A DNA stretch of 64,000 nt from Atherix ibis (lineage: Eukaryota; Arthropoda; Insecta; Diptera; Athericidae). The stretch is from NCBI GenBank assembly GCA_958298945.1, contig OY282608.1:14051933-14115932 (forward strand), written 5' to 3'. Under the pieces are notes generated by a model that worked only from the letters and a program-made list of their open reading frames with translations, was not told the origin of the DNA and did no database searches. Below, piece by piece: positions 1 through 11,705 of this stretch (position 1 is its first letter; each line of letters opens with the position of its first letter). Position numbers and translations under genes: made by a program.

Positions 1-2486
1 TTTGTTAGTTTTTTGGTTTGTTGGCTTGTTGGTTTGTTCGTTTGTTAGTTTGTTGGTTACTTGGTTTGTTGGTTTGTTGGTTTTTTGATTTGTTGGTTTG
101 TTGGTTTGTTGGTTTGTTCGTTTGTTGGTTTGTTGGTTTGTTCGTTTGTTGGTTTGTTGGTTTGTTGGTTTGTTGGTTTGTTGGCTTGTTGGTTTGTTGG
201 TTTGTTAGCTTGTTGGTTTGTTGGTTTGTTGGCTTGTTGGTTTGTTGGCTTGTTCGTTTGTTCGTTTGTTCGTTTGTTGGTTTGTTGGTTTGTTCGTTTG
301 TTCGTTTGTTGGTTTGTTGGTTGGTTGGTTTGTTGGTTTTTTGGTTTGTTGGTTTTTTTGTTTGTTGGCTTTTTGGTTTGTGGGTTTGTTGGCTTGTTGG
401 TTTGTTGGTTTGTTGTTTTGTTGGTTTGTTTGTTTGTTGGTTTTGGTTTGTTGGTTTGTTGGTTTATTTGTTTGTTGTTTGTTGGCTTGTTGGCTTATTG
501 GTTTGTTGGCTTGTTGGCTTGTTGGCTTGTTGGCTTGTTGGTTTGTTGGTTTGTTGGCTTGTTGGTTTGTTGGTTTGTTGGTTTGTTGGTTTGTTGGTTT
601 GTTGCCTTGTTGGTTTGTTGGTTTGTTGGTTTGTTCGTTTGTTGGTTTGTTGGTTTGTTGGTTGTTTTGTTGGTTTGTTGGTTTGTTGGTTTGTTGGCTT
701 GTTGGTTGATTGGTTTGTTGGTTTGTTGGTTTATTGGTTTGTTGGTTTGTTGGTTTGTTCGTTTGTTGGTTTTTTGGTTTGTTGGCTTATTGGCTTGTTG
801 ATTTGTTGGTTTGTTGGCTTGTTGGTTTGTTGGTTTGTTGGTTTGTTGGTTTGTTGGTTTGTTGGTTTGTTGGTTTGTTGGTTTGTTGGTTTGTTGGTTT
901 GTTGGTTTGTTGGTTTGTTGGTTTGTTTGTTTGTTGGTTTGTTCGTTTGTTGGCTTGTTGGTTTGTTGGCTTGTTGGCTTGTTGGTTTGTTGGTTTATTG
1001 GTTTGTTGGTTTGTTGGTTTGTTGGTTTGTTGTTTTGTTGGTTTGTTGGCTTGTTGGTTTGTTGGTTTGTTGGTTTGTTCGTTTGTTGGCTTGTTGGTTT
1101 GTTGGTTTGTTGGTTTGTTGGTTTGGTGGTTTGTTGGTTTGTTGGTTTGTTGGTCTGCTGGTTTGTTGGTTTGTTGGTTTGTTGGCTTGTTGGCTTGTTG
1201 GTTTGTTGGTTTGTTGGTTTGTTTGTTTGTTGGTTTGTTGGTTTTTTGGTTTGTTGGCTTGTTGGGTTGTTGATTTGTTGGTTTGTTGGTTTGTTGGGTT
1301 GTTGGTTTGTTGGTTTGTTGGCTTGTTGGTTTGTTGGTTTGTTGCTTTGTTGGTTTGTTGGTTTGTTGGTTTGTTGGTTTGTTGGTTTGTTGGTTTTTTG
1401 GTTTGTTGGTTTGTTGGTTTGATGGTTTGTTGGTGTGGTGGTTTGTTGGTTTGTTGGTTTGTTTGTTTGTTTGTTTGTTTGTTTGTTCGTTTGTTGGCTT
1501 GTTGGTTTGTTGTCTTGTTGGCTTGTTGGTTTGTTGGTTTATTGGCTTGTTGGTTTGTTGGTTTGTTGGTTTTTTGGTTTGTTGGCTTGTTGGTTTGTTG
1601 ATTTGTTGGTTTGTTGGTTTGTTTGTTTGTTGGTTTGTTCGTTTGTTGCATTGTTGGTTTGTTGGTTTTTTGGTTTGTTGGTTTGTTGGTTTGTTGGTTT
1701 GTTGGTCTGCTGGTTTGTTGGTTTGTTGGTTTTTTTGGCTTGTTGGCTTGTTGGTTTGTTGGTTTGTTGGTTTGTTGGTTTGTTGGTTTGTTGGTTTGTT
1801 GGCTTGTTGGCTTGCTGGTTTGTTGGTTTGTTGGTTTGTTGGTTTGTTGGTTTTTTGGTTTGTTGGTTTTTTTTGTTTGTTGGCTTGTTGGCTTGTTGGT
1901 GTGTTGGTTTGTTGGCTTGTTGGTTTGTTGGTTTATTGGTTTGTTGGTTTGTTGGTTTGTTGGTTTTTTGGTTTGTTGGATTGTTGGTTTGTTGATTTGT
2001 TGGTTTGTTAGTTTGTTGGTTTGGTTGTGTGTTGGTTTATTTGTTTGTTGGTTTGTTGGCTTGTTGGTTTGTTGGTTTGTTGGTTTGTTGGTTTGTTGGT
2101 TTGTTGGTTTGTTGGTTTGTTGGTTTGTTGGGTTGTTTGTGTGTTTGTTTGTTTGTTTGTTGGCTTGTTGGTTTGTTGGCTTGTTGGCTTGTTGGTTTGT
2201 TGGTTTGTTGGCTTGTTGGTTTGTTTGTTTGTTGGTTTGTTGGTCTGTTGGTTTGTTGGTTTTTTGGTTTGTTGGCTTGTTGGTTTGTTGATTTGTTGGT
2301 TTGTTGATTTGTTGGATTGTTGGTTTGTTGGTTTGTTGGTTTGTTCGTTTGTTGGTTTGTTGGTTTGTTGGTTTGCTGGTTTGTTGGTTTGTTGGTTTGT
2401 TGGCTTGTTGCTTGTTGGTTTGTTGGTTTGTTGGTTTGTTGGTTTGTTGGCTTGTTGGCTTGCTGGTTTGTTGGTTTGTGGGCTTG

Positions 2487-2506
2487 TTTTTTTGTTGGTA
2501 TATTTG
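2487..2506 (+). repeat. T7 plus GGTATATTTG islet (first of eight)
   Basis: A T7 run, GTT and then GGTATATTTG form the most A/T-mixed spot of each A1 round. GGTATATTTG recurs at 7,721, 12,248, 13,918, 34,598, 38,729, 44,484 and 49,559. A2 has GGTTTATTTG at the same place. TATATTT resembles a TATA element, but nothing shows that it is used, and it is best read as a lineage marker. Confidence 0.85.
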
Positions 2507-3667
2507 TTTGTTGGTTTGTTAGTTTGTTGGTTTGTTGGCTTGTTGGTTTGTTGGTTTGTTGGCTCGTTGGTTTGTTTGTCTGTTGGTCTGTTGGTTTGTT
2601 GGTTTGTTGGTTTTTTGGTTTGTGGGTTTGTTGGTTTTTTGGTTTGTTAGCTTGTTGACTTGTTGGTTTGTTGGTTTGTTGGCTTGTTGAATTGTTGGTT
2701 TGTTGGTTTTTTGGTTTGTTGGTTTGTTGGTTTGTTGGTTTGTTGGTTTGTTTGTTTGTTTGTTTGTATGTTTGTTCGTTTGTTGGCTTGTTGGTTTGTT
2801 GGCTTCTTGACTTGTTGGTTTGTTGGCTTGTTGGTTTGTTGGTTTGTTGGTTTGTTAGTTTGTTGGTTTGTTGGTTTTTTGGTTTGTTTTCTTGTTGGTT
2901 TGTTGATTTGTTGGTTTGTTAGTTTGTTGGTTTGTTTGTTTGTTGTTTGTTCGTTTGTTGGCTTGTTTATTTGTTGTTTTTTTGGTTTGTTGATTTGTTG
3001 GTTTGATGGTTTGTTTCTTTGTTGGTTTGTTGGTTTGCTGGTTGGTTGGCTTGTTGATTTGTTGGTTTGTTGGTTTTTTGGTTTGTTGATTTGTTGGTTT
3101 GTTGGTTTGCTGGTTTGTTGGTTTGTTGGCTTGTTGGTTTGTTGGTTTGCTGATTTGTTGGTTTGTTGGTTTGTTAGCTTGTTGGCTTGTTGGCTTGTTG
3201 GCTTGTTGGTTTGTTGGTTTTTTGGTTTGTTGGTTTGTTGGTTTGTTGGTTTGTTGGTTTTTTGGTTTGTTTTCTTATTGGTTTGTTGATTTGTTGGTTT
3301 GTTAGTTTGTTGGTTTGTTTGTTTGTTGGTTTGTTCGTTTGTTGGCTTGTTTGTTTTTTGGTTTTTTGGTTTGTTGATTTGTTGGTTTGTTGGTTTGTTG
3401 GTTTGTTGTTTTGTTGGCTTGATGGCTTGTTGGTTTGTTAGTTTTTTGGTTTGTTGGTTTGTTGGTTTGTTGGTTTGTTGGTTTGTTGGTTGTTTGGTTT
3501 GTTTTCTTGTTGTTTTGTTGATTTGTTGGTTTGTTAGTTTGTTGGCTTGTTTGTTTGTTGGTTTTTTGGTTTGTTGATTTGTTGGTTTGTTGGTTTGTTG
3601 GTTAGTTAGCTTGTTGGTTTTTTGGTTTTTTGGTTAGTTGATTTGTTGGTTTGTTGGCTTGTTGGTT

Positions 3668-6350
3668 TAATGGTTTGTTGGTTTGTTGGTTTGTTGGTTT
3701 GTTTGTTTGTTGGTTTGTGCGTTTGTTGGCTTGTTGGTTTGTTGGCTTGTTGGCTTGTTGGTTTGTTGGTTTATTGGTTTGTTGGTTTGTTGGTTTGTTG
3801 GTTTGTTGGTTTGTTGGTTTGTTTGTTTGTTGGTTTGTTTGTTTGTTGGTTTGTTCGTTTGTTGGCTTTTTGGTTTGTTGGTTTTTTGTTTTGTTGGTTT
3901 GTTGGTTTGTTGGTTTGTTGGTTTGTTGGTTTGTTGGTCTGCTGGTTTTTTGGTTTGTTGGTTTGTTGGTTTATTGGTTTGTTGGCTTGTTGGCTTGTTG
4001 GTTTGTTGGTTTGTTGGTTTGTTGGTTTGTTGGTTTTTGGGTTTGTTGGCTTGTTGGTTTGTTGATTTGTTTGTTTGTTGGTTTGGTGTGTTGTTGGTTT
4101 GTTGGTTTGTTGGCTTGTTGGTTTGTTGGTTTGTTGGTTTGTTGGTTTGTTGGTTTGTTGGTTTGTTGGTTTGTTGGTTTGTTGGTTTGTTGGTTTGTTG
4201 GTTTGTTGGTTTGTTGGTTTGTTGGTTTATTGGTTTGTTGGTTTGGTGGCTTGTAGGTTTGTTGGTTTGTTGGCTTGTTGGTTTGTTGGTTTGTTGGCTT
4301 GTTGGTTTGTTGGTTTGTTGGTTGGTTGGTTTGTTAGTTGCTTCGTTTGTCGGTTTGTTGGTTTGTTGATTTGTTCGTTTGTTGGTTTGTTGGCTTGTTG
4401 GTTTGTTGGTTTGTTGGTTTGTTTGTTTGTTGGTTTGTTCGTTTGTTGGCTTGTTGGTTTGTTCGTTTGTTGGTTTGCTGGTTGTTGGTTTGTTGGTTTG
4501 TTGGTTTGTTGGTTTATTGGTTTGTTGGTTTGTTGGTTTGTTGGCTTGTTGGATTGTTGGCTTGTTGGTTTGTTGGTTTGTTGGTTTGTTGGTTTGTTGG
4601 TTTGTTGGCTTGTTGACTTGTTGGCTTGTTGGGTTGTTTGTTTGTTGGTTTGTTGGTTTGTTGGTTTGTTCGTTTGTTGGTTTGTTGGTTTGTTGGTTTG
4701 TTGGTTTATTTGTTTGTTGGTTTGTTGGCTTGTTGGCTTATTGGTTTGTTGGCTTGTTGGCTTGTCGGTTTGTTGGTTTGTTGGCTTGTTGGTTTGTTGG
4801 TTTGTTGGTTTGTTGGTTTGTTGGTTTGTTGCCTTGTTGGTTTGTTGGTTTGTTGGTTTGTTCGTTTGTTGGTTTGTTGGTTTGTTGGTTGTTTTGTTGG
4901 TTTGTTGGTTTGTTGGTTTGTTCGTTTGTTGGTTTTTTGGTTTGTTGCCTTATTGGCTTGTTGATTTGTTGGTTTGTTGGCTTGTTGGTTTGTTGGTTTG
5001 TTGGTTTGTTTGTTTGTTGGTTTGTGCGTTTGTTGGCTTGTTGGTTTGTTGGCTTGTTGGCTTGTTGGTTTGTTGGTTTATTGGTTTGTTGGTTTGTTGG
5101 TTTGTTGGTTTGTTGGTTTGTTGGTTTGTTTGTTTGTTGGTTTGTTTGTTTGTTGGTTTGTTCGTTTGTTGGCTTTTTGGTTTGTTGGTTTTTTGTTTTG
5201 TTGGTTTGTTGGTTTGTTGGTTTGTTGGTTTGTTGGTTTGTTGGTCTGCTGGTTTGTTGGTTTGTTGGTTTGTTGGTTTATTGGTTTGTTGGCTTGTTGG
5301 CTTGTTGGTTTGTTGGTTTGTTGGTTTGTTGGTTTGTTGGTTTTTGGGTTTGTTGGCTTGTTGGTTTGTTGATTTGTTTGTTTGTTGGTTTGTTGTGTTG
5401 TTGGTTTGTTGGTTTGTTGGCTTGTTGGTTTGTTGGTTTGTTGGTTTGTTGGTTTGTTGGTTTGTTGGTTTGTTGGTTTGTTGGTTTGTTGGTTTGTTGG
5501 TTTGTTGGTCTGTTGGTTTGTTGGTTTGTTGGTTTGTTGGTTTGGTGGCTTGTAGGTTTGTTGGTTTGTTGGCTTATTGGTTTGTTGGTTTGTTGGCTTG
5601 TTGGTGTGTTGGTTTGTTGGTTGGTTGGCTTGTTAGTTGCTTCGTTTGTCGGCTTGTTGGTTTGTTGATTTGTTCGATTGTTGGTTTGTTGGCTTGTTGG
5701 TTTGTTGGTTTGTTTGTTTGTTTGTTTGTTGGTTTGTTCGTTTGTTGGCTTGTTGGTTTGTTCGTTTGTTGGTTTGCTGGTTGTTGGTTTGTTGGTTTGT
5801 TGGTTTGTTGGTTTATTGGTTTGTTGGTTTGTTGGTTTGTTGGCTTGTTGGATTGTTAACTTGTTGGTTTGTTGGTTTGTTGGTTTGTTGGTTTGTTGGC
5901 TTGTTGGCTTGTTGGCTTGTTGGGTTGTTTGTTTGTTGGTTTGTTGGTTTGTTGGTTTGTTCGTTTGTTGGTTTGTTGGTTTGTTGGTTTGTTGGTTTAT
6001 TTGTTTGTTGGTTTGTTGGTTTGTTGGCTTGTTGGCTTATTGGTTTGTTGGCTTGTTGGCTTGTTGGTTTGTTGGTTTGTTGGCTTGTTGGTTTGTTGGT
6101 TTGTTGGTTTGTTGGTTTGTTGGGTTGTTGCCTTGTTGGTTTGTTGGTTTGTTGGTTTGTTCGTTTGTTGGTTTGTTGGTTTGTTGGTTGTTTTGTTGGA
6201 TTGTTGGTTTGTTGGTTTGTTGGTTTGTTGACTTGTTGGTTGATTGGTTTGTTGGTTTGTTGGTTTGTTGGTTTGTTGGTTTGTTGGTTTGTTCGTTTGT
6301 TGGTTTTTTGGTTTGTTGGCTTATTGGCTTGTTGATTTGTTGGTTTGTTG
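3668..6350 (+). repeat. Tandem duplication, unit about 1.3 kb
   Basis: The stretch from about 3,668 to 4,974 is repeated from about 4,975 to 6,350. Shared rare markers are GTGCG at 3,717 and 5,024, GTGTTGTTGG at 4,088 and 5,395, and the GTTGCTTCG region near 4,337 and 5,636. The offset is 1,307 bp at first and 1,299 bp later, an 8-bp unit difference. The second copy holds roughly 72 bp more octamers after the GTTGTTTTG marker near 6,187. Several point differences separate the copies, for example GGTTTATTGG against GGTCTGTTGG, so this is not the youngest duplication. A further relative lies at about 9,330-10,590, displaced 5,662 then 5,646 bp from the first copy. Confidence 0.75.
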
Positions 6351-9329
6351 GCTTGTTGGTTTGTTGGTTTGTTGGTTTGTTGGTTTGTTGGTTTGTTGGT
6401 TTGTTGGTTTGTTGGTTTGTTGGTTTGTTGGTTTGTTTGTTTGTTGGTTTGTTCGTTTGTTGGCTTGTTGGTTTGTTGGCTTGTTGGCTTGTTGGTGTGT
6501 TGGTTTATTGGTTTGTTGGTTTTTTGGTTTGTTGGTTTGTTGGTTTGTTGGTTTGTTGGTTTGTTGGTTTGTTGGTTTGTTGGTTTGTTGGTTTGTTCGT
6601 TTGTTGGCTTGTTGGTTTGTTGGTTTGTTGGTTTGTTGGTTTGTTGGTTTGATGGTTTGTTGGTGTGGTGGTTTGTTGGTTTGTTGGTTTGTTGGTTTGT
6701 TTGTTTGTTTGTTTGTTCGTTTGTTGGCTTGTTGGTTTGTTGTCCTGTTGGCTTGTTGGTTTGTTGGTTTATTGGCTTGTCGGTTTGTTGGTTTGTTGGT
6801 TTGTTGGTTTTTTGGTTTGTTGGCTTGTTGGTTTGTTGATTTGTTGGTTTGTTGGTTTGTTGGTTTGTTTGTTTGTTGGTTTGTTGCATTGTTGGTTTGT
6901 TGGTTTTTTGGTTTGTTGGTTTGTTGGTTTGTTGGTTTGTTGGTCTGCTGGTTTGTTGGTTTATTGGTTTGTTGGCTTGTTGGCTTGTTGGTTTGTTGGT
7001 TTGTTGGTTTGTTGGTTTGTTGGTTTGTTGGCTTGTTGGCCTGCTGGTTTGTTGGTTTGTTGGTTTGTTGGTTTGTTGGTTTTTTGGTTTGTTGGTTTTT
7101 TTGTTTGTTGGCTTGTTGGCTTGTTGGTGTGTTGGTTTGTTGGCTTGTTGGTTTGTTCGTTTATTGGTTTGTTGGTTTGTTGGTTTGTTGGTTTTTTGGT
7201 TTGTTGGATTGTTGGTTTGTTGATTTGTTGGTTTGTTAGTTTGTTGGTTTGGTTGTGTGTTGGTTTATTTGTTTGTTGCTTTGTTGGCTTGTTGGTTTGT
7301 TGGTTTGTTGGTTTGTTGGTTTGTTGGTTTGTTGGTTTGTTGGTTTGTTGGTTTGTTGGTTTGTTTGTGTGTTTGTTTGTTTGTTTGTTTGTTGGCTTGT
7401 TGGTTTGTTGGCTTGTTGGCTTGTTGGTTTGTTGGTTTGTTGGCTTGTTGATTTGTTGGTTTGTTGATTTGTTGGTCTGTTGGTTTGTTGGTTTTTTGGT
7501 TTGTTGGCTTGTTGGTTTGTTGATTTGTTGGTTTGTTGGTTTGTTGGTTTGTTGGTTTGTTGGTTTGTTCGTTTGTTGGTTTGTTGGTTTGTTGGTTTGC
7601 TGGTTTGTTGGTTTGTTGGTTTGTTGGCTTGTTGCTTGTTGGTTTGTTGGTTTGTTGGTTTGTTGGTTTGTTGGCTTGTTGGTTTGCTGGTTTGTTGGTT
7701 TGTTGGCTTGTTTTTTTGTTGGTATATTTGTTTGTTGGTTTGTTAGTTTGTTGGTTTGTTGGCTTGTTGGTTTGTTGGTTTGTTGGCTCGTTGGTTTGTT
7801 GGTCTGTTGGTCTGTTGGTTTGTTGGTTTGTTGGTTTTTTGGTTTGTGGGTTTGTTGGTTTTTTGGTTTGTTGGCTTGTTGATTTGTTGGTTTGTTGGTT
7901 TGTTGGCTTGTTGAATTGTTGGTTTGTTGGTTTGTTGGTTTGTTGGTTTGTTGGTTTGTTGGTTTGTTGGTTTGTTTGTTTGTATGTTTGTTCGTTTGTT
8001 GGCTTGTTGGTTTGTTGGCTTCTTGGCTTGTTGGTTTGTTGGTTTGTTGGCTTGTTGGTTTGTTGGTTTGTTGGTTTGTTAGTTTGTTGGTTTGTTCGTT
8101 TTTTGGTTTGTTTTCTTGTTGGTTTGTTGATTTGTTGGTTTGTTAGTTTGTTGGTTTGTTTGTTTGTTGTTTGTTCGTTTGTTGGCTTGTTTATTTGTTG
8201 TTTTTTTGGTTTGTTGATTTGTTGGTTTGATGGTTTGTTTCTTTGTTGGTTTGTTGGTTTGCTGGTTGGTTGGCTTGTTGATTTGTTGGTTTGTTGGTTT
8301 TTTGGTTTGTTGGTTTGTTGGTTTGTTGGTTTGTTGGCTTGTTGGTTTGTTGGTTTGTTGGTTTGTTAGTTTGTTGGCTTGTTGGCTTGTTGGCTTGTTG
8401 GTTTGTTGGTTTTTTGGTTTGTTGGTTTGTTGGTTTGTTGGTTTGTTGGTTTGTTGGTTTGTTGGTTTGTTTGTTTGTTTGTTTGTATGTTTGTTCGTTT
8501 GTTGGCTTGTTGGTTTGTTGGCTTCTTGGCTTGTTGGTTTGTTGGTTTGTTGGCTTGTTGGTTTGTTGGTTTGTTGGTTTGTTGGTTTGTTAGTTTGTTG
8601 GTTTGTTGGTTTTTTGGTTTGTTTTCTTGTTGGTTTGTTGATTTGTTGGTTTGTTAGTTTGTTGGTTTGTTTGTTTGTTGTTTGTTCGTTTGTTGGCTTG
8701 TTTATATGTTGTTCTTATGGTTTGTTGATTTGTTGGTTTGATGGTTTGTTTCTTTGTTGGTTTGTTGGTTTGCTGGTTGGTTGGCTTGTTGATTTGTTGG
8801 TTTGTTGGTTTTTTGGTTTGTTGATTTGTTGGTTTGTTGGTTTGTTGGTTTGTTGGTTTATTGGCTTGTTGGTTTGTTGGTTTGTTGATTTGTTGGTTTG
8901 TTGGTTTGTTAGCTTGTTGGCTTGTTGGCTTGTTGGCTTGTTGGTTTGTTGGTTTTTTGGTTTGTTGGTTTGTTGGTTTGTTGGTTTGTTGGTTTGTTGG
9001 TTTTTTGGTTTGTTTTCTTGTTGGTTTGTTGATTTGTTGTTTTGTTAGTTTGTTGGTTTGTTTGTTTGTTGGTTTGTTCGTTTGTTGGCTTGTTTGTTTT
9101 TTGGTTTTTTGGTTTGTTGGTTTGTTGGTTGGTTGGTTTGTTGGTTTGTTGGTTGTTTGGTTTGTTTTCTTGTTGTTTTGTTGATTTGTTGGTTTGTTAG
9201 TTTGTTGGCTTGTTTGTTTGTTGGTTTTTTGGTTTGTTGATTTGTTGGTTTGTTGGTTTGTTGGTTAGTTAGCTTGTTGGTTTGTTGGTTTTTGGTTAGT
9301 TGATTTGTTGGTTTGTTGGCTTGTTGGTT

Positions 9330-10590
9330 TAATGGTTTGTTGGTTTGTTGGTTTGTTGGTTTGTTTGTTTGTTGGTTTGTGCGTTTGTTGGCTTGTTGGT
9401 TTGTTGGCTTGTTGGCTTGTTGGTTTGTTGGTTTATTGGTTTGTTGGTTTGTTGGTTTGTTGGTTTGTTGGTTTGTTGGTTTGTTTGTTTGTTGGTTTGT
9501 TTGTTTGTTGGTTTGTTCGTTTATTGGCTTTTTGGTTTGTTGGTTTTTTGTTTTGTTGGTTTGTTGGTTTGTTGGTTTGTTGGTTTGTTGGTCTGCTGGT
9601 TTGTTGGTTTGTTGGTTTGTTGGTTTATTAGTTTGTTGGCTTGTTGGCTTGTTGGTTTGTTGGTTTGTTGGTTTGTTGGTTTGTTGGTTTTTGGGTTTGT
9701 TGGCTTGTTGGTTTGTTGATTTGTTTGTTTGTTGGTTTGTTGTGTTGTTGGTTTGTTGGTTTGTTGGCTTGTTGGTTTGTTGGTTTGTTGGTTTGTTGGT
9801 TTGTTGGTTTGTTGGTTTGTTGGTTTGTTGGTTTGTTGGTTTGTTGGTTTGTTGGTTTGTTGGTTTGTTGGTTTGTTGGTTTGTTGGTTTGGTGGCTTGT
9901 AGGTTTGTTGGTTTGTTGGCTTGTTGGTTTGTTGGTTTGTTGGCTTGTTCGTTTGTTGGTTTGTTGGTTGGTTGGTTTGTTAGTTGCTTCGTTTGTCGGT
10001 TTGTTGGTTTGTTGATTTGTTCGTTTGTTGGTTTGTTGGCTTGTTGGTTTGTTGGTTTGTTGGTTTGTTTGTTTGTTGGTTTGTTCGTTTGTTGGCTTGT
10101 TGGTTTGTTCGTTTGTTGGTTTGCTGGTTGTTGGTTTGTTGGTTTGTTGGTTTGTTGGTTTATTGGTTTGTTGGTTTGTTGGTTTGTTGGCTTGTTGGAT
10201 TGTTGGCTTGTTGGTTTGTTGGTTTGTTGGTTTCTTGGTTTGTTGGTTTGTTGGCTTGTTGGCTTGTTGGCTTGTTGGGTTGTTTGTTTGTTGGTTTGTT
10301 GGTTTGTTGGCTTGTTGGTTTGTTGGTTTGTTGGCTTGTTGGTTTGTTGGTTTGTTGGTTTGTTGGTTTGTTGGTTTGTTGCCTTGTTGGTTTGTTGGTT
10401 TGTTGGTTTGTTCGTTTGTTGGTTTGTTGGTTTGTTGGTTGTTTTGTTGGTTTGTTGGTTTGTTGGTTTGTTGGTTTGTTGACTTGTTGGTTAATTGGTT
10501 TGTTGGTTTGTTGGTTTGTTGGTTTGTTGGTTTGTTGGTTTATTCTTTTGTTGGTTTTTTGGTTTGTTGGCTTATTGGCTTGTTGATTTG
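9330..10590 (+). repeat. Third copy of the 1.3-kb A1 segment
   Basis: The segment matches 3,668-4,974 at offsets of 5,662 and then 5,646 bp. GTGCG at 9,379 pairs with 3,717, and the GTTGCTTCG region near 9,983 pairs with 4,337. It sits at the equivalent position in the next A1 round, just after GGTTTAATGG. The tandem doubling seen in the preceding round is therefore absent here, and was either gained there or lost here. Confidence 0.65.
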
Positions 10591-11705
10591 TTGGTTTGTT
10601 GGCTTGTTGGTTTGTTGGTTTGTTGGTTTGTTGGTTTGTTGGTTTGTTGGTTTGTTGGTTTGTTGGTTTGTTGGTTTGTTGGTTTGTTGGTTTGTTGGTT
10701 TGTTGGTTTGTTGGTTTGTTTGTTTGTTGGTTTGTTCGTTTGTTGGCTTGTTGGTTTGTTGGCTTGTTGGCTTGTTGGTTTGTTGGTTTATTAGTTTGTT
10801 GGTTTGTTGGTTTGTTGGTTTGTTGGTTTGTTGGTTTGTTGGTTTGTTGGTTTGTTGGTTTGTTCGTTTGTTGGCTTGTTGGTTTGTTGGTTTGTTGGTT
10901 TGTTGGTTTGTTGGTTTGTTGGTTTGTTGGTTTGTTGGTCTGCTGGTTTGTTGGTTTGTTGGTTTGTTGGCTTGTTGGCTTGTTGGTTTGTTGGTTTTTT
11001 GGTTTGTTGGCTTGTTGGGTTGTTGATTTGTTTGTTTGTTGGTTTGTTGGGTTGTTTGTTTGTTGGTTTGTTGGCTTGTTGGTTTGTTGGTTTGTTGGTT
11101 TGTTGGTTTGTTGGTTTGTTGGTTTGTTGGTTTGTTGGTTTTTTGGTTTGTTGGTTTGTTGGTTTGATGGTTTGTTGGTGTGGTGGTTTGTTGGTTTGTT
11201 GGTTTGTTTGTTTGTTTGTTTGTTCGTTTGTTGGCTTGTTGGTTTGTTGTCTTGTTGGCTTGTTGGTTTGTTGGTTTATTGGCTTGTCGGTTTGTTGGTT
11301 TGTTGGTTTGTTGGTTTTTTGGTTTGTTGGCTTGTTGGTTTGTTGAATTGTTGGTTTGTTGGTTTGTTGGTTTGTTTGTTTTTTGGTTTGTTCGTTTGTT
11401 GCATTGTTGGTTTGTTGGTTTTTTGGTTTGTTGGTTTGTTGGTTTGTTGGTTTGTTGGTCTGCTGGTTTGTTGGTTTATTGGTTTGTTGGCTTGTTGGCT
11501 TGTTGGTTTGTTGGTTTGTTGGTTTGTTGGTTTGTTGGTTTGTTGGCTTGTTGGCTTGCTGGTTTGTTGGTTTGTTGGTTTGTTGGTTTGTTGGTTTTTT
11601 GGTTTGTTGGTTTTTTTGTTTGTTGGCTTGTTGGCTTGTTGGTGTGTTGGTTTGTTGGCTTGTTGGTTTGTTGGTTTATTGGTTTGTTGGTTTGTTGGTT
11701 TGTTG

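Noticed and set aside
18..1601. Open frame of 527 codons, and hundreds of similar ones in every plus frame
   Set aside because: It starts at TTG and encodes only period-8 LLVCWFVG-type repeats. Openness follows from lack of A. There is no codon bias or domain, and equivalent frames overlap in all phases.
2497..2506. GGTATATTTG as a real promoter
   Set aside because: Only one substitution separates it from the ordinary GGTTTATTTG variant, and no gene or other promoter element lies nearby. It is kept as a marker only.
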